Assembly (NCBI GenBank): GCA_963617205.1
Contig: CAVEOA010000015.1
Location: forward strand, 1-46,408
Source of the DNA: UBA11524 sp963617205
GTDB taxonomy: Bacteria > Bacillota > Clostridia > Christensenellales > Aristaeellaceae
DNA length: 46,408 bases
Reading direction: 5' to 3'
The notes beneath the pieces were generated by a model, which saw nothing but the letters and a program-made list of their open reading frames with translations, was not told where the DNA came from and did not search any database. Shown one piece after another: positions 16,719 through 24,327 of the stretch. The position numbers and the translations under genes are program-made. Each line of letters starts with the position of its first letter. Position 1 is the first letter of the stretch.

Positions 16719-17699
16719 ATGTTTGATTTGCTCAAGAAGGTGCTTGCACCGGTTGCTCCCTCCGGACTGGAGGAGCCTGTTGCAGCCGTCATCCGCGAGG
16801 AAGTCGCGCCGTATGTCGATACCATCGAGACGGATGCGCTCGGCAACCTGATTTGCACCAAAAACGGGACTGATCCGCAGGCGGAAAAGATCATGCTGTC
16901 TGCGCACATGGATCATATCGGCTATATCGTCACCGGCATCGAGAAGGAAGGCTTCCTGCGCGTCACGAACGTTGGCGGTGTCAGCCCGCTGATGAGCCTG
17001 ACGCGCCATGTCACGTTCCCGAACGGTGTACAGGGCGTTGTCGTGTCCGAGAGCGCCAAGGATACCGCGATGAAGGATCTTTTCGTGGACATCGGTGCGC
17101 AGGACAAGGCAGAAGCGGAAACGATGGTGCAGATCGGCGATGCATGCGTGTACGCCAACGACTGCTTCCGACTCGGTCAGCACCGCGCCGCAAGCCCCGC
17201 CATGGACGACCGCGCCGCCTGCGCGCTGCTCCTCCGCTTTTTGCAGACGGTCGGAAGCGCGAAGCGGACGATTATCGCCGTTTTCTCCGTGCAGGAGGAG
17301 GTCGGCTGCCGCGGCGCGAGGGTTGCATCCTTTGCCAAGGCGCCGGACAAGGGCATCGCCATTGATGTGACCGCATGGGGCGACACGCCCGGCACGAAGC
17401 AGCCTGACATCAAGCTCGGCGAGGGCATTGCCGTGAAGGTCATGGACCGCGGCAGCATCAGCAATCCTGTGCTGCGGGAAGCGCTGATTTCTGCCGGCGA
17501 AAAGGCGGGCGTCAAGACGCAGCGTGAGGTGTTGCCTTTCGGCGGAACGGATGCGTCCGCCATGCAGACGAGCCGCGGCGGCATTCCGGTTTGCACGCTG
17601 TCGATTCCGTGCCGCTATGTGCATTCGGCGTGCGAGGTGATTGACCTGCGCGACCTCGAAGCCGGTGTGGCGTTGCTGAAGGAATATTTTGCTGATTAA
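16719..17699 (+). CDS. M42-family metallo-aminopeptidase, copy 3
   Basis: The third paralogue, 326 residues, has SAHMDH (His63, Asp65), PAMDDRAAC, the catalytic QEEVGCRGA, DVTAWGDTPG and YVHSACE. Residue 66 is His where the other two copies have Glu after the HMD motif. The order and spacing of motifs equal copies 1 and 2, but overall sequence has clearly diverged, so the array is an old triplication rather than a recent one. The ribosome binding site is GGGAGAAG. A membrane protein gene follows after 27 bases and may share the transcript. Confidence 0.92.
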   Translation: MFDLLKKVLAPVAPSGLEEPVAAVIREEVAPYVDTIETDALGNLICTKNGTDPQAEKIMLSAHMDHIGYIVTGIEKEGFLRVTNVGGVSPLMSLTRHVTFPNGVQGVVVSESAKDTAMKDLFVDIGAQDKAEAETMVQIGDACVYANDCFRLGQHRAASPAMDDRAACALLLRFLQTVGSAKRTIIAVFSVQEEVGCRGARVASFAKAPDKGIAIDVTAWGDTPGTKQPDIKLGEGIAVKVMDRGSISNPVLREALISAGEKAGVKTQREVLPFGGTDASAMQTSRGGIPVCTLSIPCRYVHSACEVIDLRDLEAGVALLKEYFAD

Positions 17700-17726
17700 C
17701 CCATCGTCCGCGAAGGGAGCTGTCCC

Positions 17727-19757
17727 ATGACATTTCTGCTCGGAATTGCGTATCTGCTGCTGTTCCTGTTTGCCGGGACGGCGTGCGTGACCTTTCTGCT
17801 GCCGCGCCGCTCGGTGCTGACGCGCATCTGGCTGGGCGCAGGCTTCGGTCTGCTGCTGATGATGTGGCTGCCGGCGCTGATGGCGTTTCTGGTGGACTTC
17901 ACCATGATGGCGCACTATCTGGCGGCAGGGGTGCTGCTGGCCATTACGCTTGCATGCTATCTGCTGCGCGACCGTTCGCACCGAAAGCAGTGGGATGCGG
18001 CGGAAACGGCGCTGCTCAGGCAGATGCTGCTCATTGTCCTGCCGCTGACGATTCTGTCGGGCTATCTGCAGTACACGCATTGCCTGCGCATCGGCGATGA
18101 CGGCGGCTGGTGGGTCGGGCAGAGCACGTATGGCGACCTGCCGATGCATATGTCCTTCATCACCTCGATGAAGAACGCGTCCTTCCCGCCGGAATACGCA
18201 ATTTTCCCGGGACAGCGCCTTTGCTATCCCTTCCTGACGGACACGCTGTCCACTTCGTTCTACATGATGGGCTTCTCGCTCCGCTGGGCGATTGTCGTCC
18301 CGGGCACCTTCATGATGATGCTGTGCTACATGGGCGTCATGGTGCTTGCGCGCGAAATGACGGCAGGCAGGAAGACCGTCATGCTGGCGACACTGCTGTT
18401 CTTCCTGAACGGCGGGCTTGGCTTCATCTATAATTTCGATCTGGCAGGCGGCACGACATCCGAAGGTACGCTGACGATTGTCGAGCGCATCAGGGAGATC
18501 CTTGAGGGCTACTACACGACGCCGACGAATCAGCCGACGCCGTATAATCTGCGCTGGTCGAACGTCATCGCCGACCTGATGATTCCGCAGCGGACGCTGC
18601 TTGGCGGCTGGTGCATGGTCATCCCGTGCTTCTACCTGCTGTATACCGGCTTTGCGCCGCAGCTCCGTCCGCAGAAGGCGGAACGCATTCGCCTGACTGT
18701 GCTGCTGGGCATATGGGCTGGTGCGCTGCCGCTGGTGCATACGCATTCGTTCCTTGCACTGGGTCTGTGCTCGCTGGGTATGCTGATTTATGACATGATT
18801 CACGACAAGGAGCAGCTGTATCAGCTCGGCTGGTATGCCATCTACGGCGGATTGGCGGTCGTGCTGGCGCTGCCGCAGCTCCTCTGCTTCACGTTCGGGC
18901 AGGTGTTTGAATCCTCAGGCAGCAACAGCTTTCTGCAAATCTGGCTCAACTGGGTCAACGGCTATCAGGAGGGGAGCGGCTTCAATTTCCATGACCTGTA
19001 TTTCTGGTTCTACCTGAAAAACATCGGTCTGCCGTTCCTCGCACTGCTGCTGGCGCTGTTCGAGAAAAATCCAAAGCATCGGCGAATTTTTGCCGGTGCG
19101 CTGCCCATTATCATCGCTGTGGAAACCATCCGTTTTCAGCCGAACATCTACGACAACAACAAGCTGATGTATCTGGCGTGGATGCTGTGCTGCATGATTG
19201 TGGCAGACTGGTGCCGCGATGTGTGGCATCGGCTGCGCGGCATGCGCGGACGCTATGCGCTGGCGGTCGTAACGGCGATTGCGGTTTTCCTTTCCGCAGG
19301 GCTGACGCTCTGGCGCGAATGCGTGAGCAACTATCAGGCGTTTTCCGCCTATTCGGTGGAGGCAGGCGAGTATGTGCGCGACAACACCGAGGAGCACGCG
19401 ACTTTCATGACCGGCACGCAGCACCTGAACCCGATTTCCTCCATCGCCGGCAGGAACATCGTTTGCGGCCCTGACCTGTGGCTGTATTACCACGGGCTGG
19501 AGACGACCGAGCGCAAAATGGACATTGCCGCGTTCTATATCGACCCGGAAAACAACCTCGAGATTCTGGACAAGTACGAGGTGGATTACATCTATGTCAG
19601 CAGCTATGAGCGCAGCAATTATGCTGTGGATGAGGAGGCACTTGACCGGTTGTTTACGCGAATTTTCGAGAACTGGGAATGTGTGATTTACGCCGTCAAT
19701 CCGGCGGAAACGGAGGATGCCAATGGAGCGTCTGCTGCGCTTCTCTCTGGAGCATGA
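17727..19757 (+). CDS. polytopic membrane protein, GT-C glycosyltransferase-like
   Basis: This 676-residue protein has roughly a dozen membrane spans and a soluble C-terminal part (about 540-665). The first large outside loop holds GDDGGWWVGQSTYGDLPMH, an acidic loop of the type used by GT-C lipid-linked sugar transferases, and later loops contain HTHSF and FQPNIYDNNKLMYL. I cannot place it in a named family with certainty; the DUF2298/YYY-like and PMT-like GT-C groups are the closest in layout. It would transfer a sugar from a polyprenyl carrier to a surface acceptor (inference). The start has GAAGGGAG upstream. The gene overlaps the small gene at 19723. Confidence 0.6.
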   Translation: MTFLLGIAYLLLFLFAGTACVTFLLPRRSVLTRIWLGAGFGLLLMMWLPALMAFLVDFTMMAHYLAAGVLLAITLACYLLRDRSHRKQWDAAETALLRQMLLIVLPLTILSGYLQYTHCLRIGDDGGWWVGQSTYGDLPMHMSFITSMKNASFPPEYAIFPGQRLCYPFLTDTLSTSFYMMGFSLRWAIVVPGTFMMMLCYMGVMVLAREMTAGRKTVMLATLLFFLNGGLGFIYNFDLAGGTTSEGTLTIVERIREILEGYYTTPTNQPTPYNLRWSNVIADLMIPQRTLLGGWCMVIPCFYLLYTGFAPQLRPQKAERIRLTVLLGIWAGALPLVHTHSFLALGLCSLGMLIYDMIHDKEQLYQLGWYAIYGGLAVVLALPQLLCFTFGQVFESSGSNSFLQIWLNWVNGYQEGSGFNFHDLYFWFYLKNIGLPFLALLLALFEKNPKHRRIFAGALPIIIAVETIRFQPNIYDNNKLMYLAWMLCCMIVADWCRDVWHRLRGMRGRYALAVVTAIAVFLSAGLTLWRECVSNYQAFSAYSVEAGEYVRDNTEEHATFMTGTQHLNPISSIAGRNIVCGPDLWLYYHGLETTERKMDIAAFYIDPENNLEILDKYEVDYIYVSSYERSNYAVDEEALDRLFTRIFENWECVIYAVNPAETEDANGASAALLSGA

Positions 19758-19941
19758 CCGGATTATCCGCATGATGTACATGGCAGAGGAGCACCTCGTA
19801 CAGGTGAACGCGCGCGTCGTTGCGTATGATGAGAAGGAGGTTTCCTTCATCACAACCCGTTCTCCCAGAACGGTGGTCATTCCGAGGGCGAGCCTTCTGT
19901 CGGCGGATTTTCGCCGCGGCGATGACGGGCAGGTTGTCTGA
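19723..19941 (+). CDS. small conserved-looking protein, WYL-like beta fold possible
   Basis: A 72-residue frame starts inside the end of the membrane protein gene. ATG at 19723 is preferred over 19717 because GGAGG (19712-19716) is six bases upstream of it. The sequence (RFSLEHDRIIRMMYMAEEHLV, then VAYDEKEVSFITTRSPRTV, then ASLLSADF) has the strand pattern and closing LLSAD segment of short WYL-like proteins that occur in Clostridia, but the key W-Y-L residues are not present, so this is tentative. There is no membrane segment or signal peptide. Confidence 0.5.
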   Translation: MERLLRFSLEHDRIIRMMYMAEEHLVQVNARVVAYDEKEVSFITTRSPRTVVIPRASLLSADFRRGDDGQVV

Positions 19942-19960
19942 AGAGATTCATGGCTAATTG

Positions 19961-20126
19961 ACGAAAATCGACTGGTCGGTTTTGCAGCTTTTGCGGGCTT
20001 TGCGATCGCTCATCACCCTTCGCAATGCGCATTTCCATTGTGCAGCCGAAGAAAAAACGGACGAAGTCCGCAATCGGAAAGCTGCCTTGCTGCAAAAGGT
20101 AACTAAAAGCAACAAATTATTTGCTT
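19961..20126. other. structured intergenic region
   Basis: The gap 19942-20159 holds no gene I can support. It contains several inverted repeats: CGAC-TG-GTCG flanked by AAAA/TTTT near 19964-19983; a nested stem around 20040-20090 (GCAGC with GCTGC outside, CGGAC-GAA-GTCCG inside); and AAGCAA-N8-TTGCTT (20107-20126). Read on the minus strand the inner hairpin is followed by six T and looks like a terminator, yet no minus-strand gene ends here. It may be a decayed repeat element or a small RNA locus. Confidence 0.35.
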
Positions 20127-20159
20127 ACACCGCAAACCAATGAGACAAGGAAAGGAACA

Positions 20160-21809
20160 ATGATGGAAAAGGCAGAGAAAAGGACGCTGACCGGCATCGA
20201 TTTCTCCCGAACCTCGGCGCTTCTGCTGCCATGGACGGTTGATCCGTGGGGACATAAGCGTCCGCCGCTGTCCGGCGAGGCGCTGTCGCTGAGCGCGGAG
20301 CTTGCCAGCGATGTCTACGACATGGAGCTTGAGCCATGGCTGGACGCCGGCTGGCGCGATGCCACCATTCAGATTGACGGCGAGCCGAATGCGCTGCCGC
20401 CTAACAATCCGCTGAGCGCGGCATGGTGCAAATACTGGATTCGTACGCGCCTCAAGCCCATGAGCGCACTGGGGCAGGTGCTCGGCGCACTGAGGCTTCG
20501 CGGCAACGCGCCCGGCAATGCCGCCGTCATGATTCACCCTGCCGGAAACGGTCGGTATGTGGTTGCCATCGGCTTCATGGGCACCGGCGGACGCTTCTAC
20601 GACTGGTTCAGCAACTTCCGCATGACGACGCAGGACGGCATGCACCGCGGCTTTCTTGAGCTTGCGCGCCAGCTGGAGGAAAATGAGGAAAAAATCGAGT
20701 TTCCCGAAACGGCAGAAGAACTCGGTTTGGAGAAGCTGACGCTCAAGAATGTGCTGGAGGACATGAAAAGCCCGTCAAGCCGCTTTACGCTGTGGCTCAC
20801 CGGACACAGTCAGGGTGCGGCGACCCTGCAGGTTTACGCACACCTGAAGCTCCGGGAAACCGGCATCTGTCCGCACAATCTCATCGGCTATGGCTTTGCA
20901 TCGCCGACGGTGATGACCGGTCAGGCGGTTGAAGACCCGTCCGATTATCCGCTATATCACGTGCTCAACACCGATGACCTCGTGCCGCACTGCGGTGCGC
21001 AGGTGCATCTGGGGGTCTGCCTGCGATATCAGGCGACGGAGGATTTGCGCAAAAAGTGCTACAACTGGAAGCGCGATGAGCGTTCCGTACAGACACGGCT
21101 TGCCATCCGTCCAATCTTTTATCAGATGGTGGACACGCCGACATGCTTTATCGGCGGCATGGCGATGCTGGATACGTTCGGGCATGTCACAGGGCTCGAA
21201 TTGCTGAAAATGCTGGGTCTCGGCGGATTTTTGCCGCTTGACCGTGCACTGGAGGACAAGGACGCGGAGGAAATCGTCAAGGGATTGAATCAGCGTGCCG
21301 CCGTTGCGTACAAGAGCGTTACCGGACACGACCCGGATGCGGCAGAGATTGCCGAGCAGTCCGGCGCCATGCAGCAGGTCATTGACCGCTTCGGGCTGCC
21401 GGCATTCATGGAGGCTGCGAAGGAGCTGATGATTTGCCCGCACTACATGGTTGAGCACCCGGAAGAGGGCTACATCGGCACGTATTTCTACATCGTCATC
21501 AACGGGAAGAACAGCTTCCAGCCATTTATCTGGAAGGCGGGCGAGGCGCCGACACGCGTATACCGAAAGTCGATTCCCTGCGTCATGGTGGCACGCGACG
21601 CAGGCTCGGGGCGGGCGCACCGCATGCGGATGCAGGGACGCCGGAGAAGACTGCCGTTCACGCATCACGATCCGCGCAGGAGCACATCCCCGCACGTGAG
21701 CGCAAAGGTGGTTCGGACGGTCAAGCAGAAACCTGCCGAGCAGCTCGGAAGGTTTACCATCGGGCATCTCCTCCGCCGCAGGAATGACGAGAAATCAGAC
21801 GAAACATAA
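20160..21809 (+). CDS. lipase-like alpha/beta-hydrolase (class 3 lipase / Mbeg1-like)
   Basis: This 549-residue protein has the class 3 lipase nucleophile motif TGHSQGAA (Ser217) followed by GYGFASPTV and LNTDDLVPH, which fits the Asp/His part of the triad region. The upstream half contains MGTGGRFYDWFSNF, as in Mbeg1-type (DUF2974) proteins that precede the nucleophile. The C-terminal 70 residues are very rich in Arg and Lys and probably disordered. There is no clear signal peptide, so the substrate is likely cytoplasmic or the protein uses another route. ATG at 20160 is chosen because AAGGAAAGGAA precedes it. It starts the string lipase, DUF1294, rarA, kinase, GH2. Confidence 0.7.
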   Translation: MMEKAEKRTLTGIDFSRTSALLLPWTVDPWGHKRPPLSGEALSLSAELASDVYDMELEPWLDAGWRDATIQIDGEPNALPPNNPLSAAWCKYWIRTRLKPMSALGQVLGALRLRGNAPGNAAVMIHPAGNGRYVVAIGFMGTGGRFYDWFSNFRMTTQDGMHRGFLELARQLEENEEKIEFPETAEELGLEKLTLKNVLEDMKSPSSRFTLWLTGHSQGAATLQVYAHLKLRETGICPHNLIGYGFASPTVMTGQAVEDPSDYPLYHVLNTDDLVPHCGAQVHLGVCLRYQATEDLRKKCYNWKRDERSVQTRLAIRPIFYQMVDTPTCFIGGMAMLDTFGHVTGLELLKMLGLGGFLPLDRALEDKDAEEIVKGLNQRAAVAYKSVTGHDPDAAEIAEQSGAMQQVIDRFGLPAFMEAAKELMICPHYMVEHPEEGYIGTYFYIVINGKNSFQPFIWKAGEAPTRVYRKSIPCVMVARDAGSGRAHRMRMQGRRRRLPFTHHDPRRSTSPHVSAKVVRTVKQKPAEQLGRFTIGHLLRRRNDEKSDET

Positions 21810-21841
21810 GGCAATGATGTGAAGAAAGGGACGGAACGGAA

Positions 21842-22126
21842 ATGGAGAGCTGGGTGTGGGTGGTTCTGGATGTTTATCTGCTGATCGTGAACGTGGCGGC
21901 GTTCGCGCTGATGGGCATCGACAAGAGCAAGGCGAAGCGCGGCGCATGGCGCATTCCGGAAAGGACGCTGTTTCTGCCGGTTGTATTGTTCGGCAGCCTC
22001 GGCGGCACGCTGGGTATGCTGACCTTCCGCCACAAGACGAAGCACTGGTATTTCAAGTACGGATTCCCTGCGCTGCTGGTGGTGCAGGTGCTGCTGATGG
22101 TTGCGGGAGCATATCTGCTGAGGTGA
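21842..22126 (+). CDS. DUF1294 small membrane protein
   Basis: This 94-residue protein has the DUF1294 layout: an N-terminal span (about 5-24), the conserved cytoplasmic motif MGIDKSKAKRGAWRIPERTL, a second span with FGSLGGTLGM, the motif FRHKTKHWYF, and a last span. The family is common in bacteria and its function is unknown. It follows the lipase gene by 32 bases and precedes rarA by three, so it is in the same transcript. Confidence 0.85.
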   Translation: MESWVWVVLDVYLLIVNVAAFALMGIDKSKAKRGAWRIPERTLFLPVVLFGSLGGTLGMLTFRHKTKHWYFKYGFPALLVVQVLLMVAGAYLLR

Positions 22127-22129
22127 TGC

Positions 22130-23422
22130 ATGACGGACTTTTTTTCACAGCAGGATACGCCGCTGGCGGACAGGATGCGTCCGCGCAATCTGTCTGAATT
22201 TATCGGTCAGCGCCATTTGCTGGCGGAAGGAAAGCTGCTGCGCCGCGCCATCGAGGCTGACCGGCTGACCTCCTCCATCTTTTTCGGACCGCCCGGGTGC
22301 GGCAAAACGACGCTCGCGTCCATCATTGCTGGAAGCACGAAGTCGGCCTTCGTCCAGCTCAATGCGGTAACGAGCGGCGTTGCGGATGTGCGCAAGGTGA
22401 TTCAGGACGCGCAGGACCGTCGGATGTACGGACAGAGCACATATCTGCTGCTGGACGAATGCCATCGCTGGTCGAAGGCGCAGAGCGACAGCATCCTGCC
22501 GGCGATTGAGCGCGGAACCATCCGCTTTATCGGCTCGACCACGGAAAACCCGATGGTCGCCATGACACCTGCCATTGTCAGCCGATGCCGCGTGTTCCAG
22601 TTCTATGCGCTGACGGAGGCGGATGTGCTGACGGCGATGCGCCGCGCGCTTTCTGACCCTGAACGCGGTTACGGTGCGCTGAAGATTCAGGCGGATGACG
22701 ACGCGCTCCGCCACATTGCGCATATCGCTGGCGGTGATGTCCGTGCGGCACTCGGCGCAGTCGAAATGGCGGTGCTGACGACCCCGGCAGATACGCAGGG
22801 GGTCATTCGTCTGACCATGGCGGTCGCAGAGGAATCCATCCAGAAGCCGATGGTTCGCTGCGACGAAAGCCTGTATTACGACATGCTCAGCGCATTCTGC
22901 AAATCGCTGCGCGGCTCGGACAGCAATGCGGCGCTGGCGTGGTTTGCCCGGCTGATTTATGCAGGGGTTGACCCGCGGCTGATTGCACGGCGCATGATTG
23001 TCCATGCGAGCGAGGATGTCGGGGTGGCGAACCCGATTGCGATGCTTCAGGCGGAGGCGGCGAGCCGTGCGCTGGAGTTTGTCGGTATGCCGGAAGCGCG
23101 TATTCCCATGGCGCAGGCGATTATCGCCATCTGCGAAAGCCCCAAGAGCGACAGCGTTATCAAGGCGGTTGACAAAGCCATGGCGGACGCGGAAAAGGGC
23201 GGCTACACGACGGTGCCGGTGCATCTGCGCGACACGCATTACGCCGGTCATGGCAGAATCGGCAGCGGCGATGGCTACCTGTATCCGCATGACTACCCGA
23301 ATCACTACGTTCGACAGCAGTACATGCCCGAGGAGCTCAAGGGCAGGCGTTACTATGAGCCGACAGAGATGGGTCACGAGGCAACGATTAAGAAAAATCA
23401 GCAGATTCGGGAGGGACGCTGA
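22130..23422 (+). CDS. rarA: replication-associated recombination protein RarA (MgsA), AAA+ ATPase
   Basis: This 430-residue protein belongs to the RarA/MgsA/WRNIP1 group of clamp-loader-like ATPases that act at stalled replication forks. Features in order: RPRNLSEFIGQRHLL, Walker A GPPGCGKT (53-60), VTSGVADVRKVI, Walker B LLLDECHRW (Asp109-Glu110), sensor-1 GSTTENP, then the C-terminal tetramer domain with IRGSDSNAALAWFARL-like (KSLRGSDSNAALAW) and the closing YYEPTEMGHEATIK. The length is usual for the family. The start has GAGGTGATG just upstream; its stop overlaps the next start by one base (TGATG). Confidence 0.95.
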   Translation: MTDFFSQQDTPLADRMRPRNLSEFIGQRHLLAEGKLLRRAIEADRLTSSIFFGPPGCGKTTLASIIAGSTKSAFVQLNAVTSGVADVRKVIQDAQDRRMYGQSTYLLLDECHRWSKAQSDSILPAIERGTIRFIGSTTENPMVAMTPAIVSRCRVFQFYALTEADVLTAMRRALSDPERGYGALKIQADDDALRHIAHIAGGDVRAALGAVEMAVLTTPADTQGVIRLTMAVAEESIQKPMVRCDESLYYDMLSAFCKSLRGSDSNAALAWFARLIYAGVDPRLIARRMIVHASEDVGVANPIAMLQAEAASRALEFVGMPEARIPMAQAIIAICESPKSDSVIKAVDKAMADAEKGGYTTVPVHLRDTHYAGHGRIGSGDGYLYPHDYPNHYVRQQYMPEELKGRRYYEPTEMGHEATIKKNQQIREGR

Positions 23423-24327
23423 TGCGGCTGAAGAAAATCGGTGAGCACATGTCCGTCAAGAAGGCGGCTGTCTATGCGATTGTCATCAACAGCATGCAAA
23501 TCGGGCTGATTCTCTTCATTCTCGCGCTCATCGTGATTTCGCCGCAGTTTTCCCTCAGTCAGGGGCTGATGCGCTTTCTTGTCGGCATTGCGGCGCTCGT
23601 CATCATCTGGGGCGCCGTGATGGACATCCGCGAGGCGTCATCGACGGTGCGGCTGATTCGCCAGCTTGATGACATGGATGACACCATCGAGGAGATGGAG
23701 AAGCTCAACAATACGCTTCGCAGCCAGCGGCACGACTTTCTCAATCATTTACAGGTCGTTTACAGCTTGATGGAGATGGAGGAATATGCCGAGGCGAACC
23801 AGTACATCGAGAAGATCTACGGGCAAATCACCGCCGTCAGCCAGGTGATGCGAACCGCCAGCGCGCCGGTGAATGCGCTGCTGCAGGTGAAGGCGGCGGC
23901 GTGCAAAAAGGCGGGAATTTCCCTGCAGGTGAACATCACGTCCAGCTGGAAGGAGCTGCCCGTGCCCGGTTGGGAGATGTGCAAGGTGCTGTCCAACCTG
24001 ATTGACAACGCCATGGATGCCGTCATCGAATCGCCCGAGAATCAGCGGCTGCTGACGATTGAGCTGAAGGAAAACCTGAAGGAATTTGCGTTCTTGGTGG
24101 CGAATACAGGGGCGATGATTCCTGAAAGCGCACGGGAGCGGATTTTCGATGCCGGCGTCACGACAAAACGGGATGGTCATGGCATGGGACTGTACATCGT
24201 CCGCGAAACGCTCGGCAGGTATGGCGGGACCATCCGCTTTACGAGCGATGCGCAGCAAACTGTGTTTTTTGGAGCTATTCCCAAGGAACCATCCATGCAG
24301 GAAGCAATGCTGAGAGGAGCAGAGTGA
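23422..24327 (+). CDS. Spo0B/CitA-type sensor histidine kinase without extracellular domain
   Basis: This 301-residue kinase has two N-terminal membrane spans (about 15-40 and 48-68) with almost no outside loop, a helical segment (DDMDDTIEEMEKLNNTLRSQ), and the Spo0B-like phosphoacceptor helix with His104 in RHDFLNHLQVVYSLMEM. The ATPase part follows: LSNLIDNAMDAV (N box), VANTGAMIP and GHGMGLYIVRETL (G2). Kinases of this type usually serve LytR-type or citrate-type regulators or quorum sensing, but no response regulator gene lies beside it. ATG at 23422 has GGGAGGG six bases upstream and is preferred over the internal Met10. The stop overlaps the GH2 start. Confidence 0.85.
   Translation: MRLKKIGEHMSVKKAAVYAIVINSMQIGLILFILALIVISPQFSLSQGLMRFLVGIAALVIIWGAVMDIREASSTVRLIRQLDDMDDTIEEMEKLNNTLRSQRHDFLNHLQVVYSLMEMEEYAEANQYIEKIYGQITAVSQVMRTASAPVNALLQVKAAACKKAGISLQVNITSSWKELPVPGWEMCKVLSNLIDNAMDAVIESPENQRLLTIELKENLKEFAFLVANTGAMIPESARERIFDAGVTTKRDGHGMGLYIVRETLGRYGGTIRFTSDAQQTVFFGAIPKEPSMQEAMLRGAE

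Noticed and set aside
15672..18803. Open frame of over 1000 codons on the minus strand opposite the M42 genes and the membrane protein
   Set aside because: It has no domain or normal composition (rich in Arg, His and Gln), no ribosome binding site, and lies antisense to four well-supported genes. GC-rich codon use removes stops on the opposite strand.
19958..20143. Short frame of 61 codons in the gap before the lipase gene
   Set aside because: No ribosome binding site and no recognisable sequence; it crosses several inverted repeats and seems non-coding.
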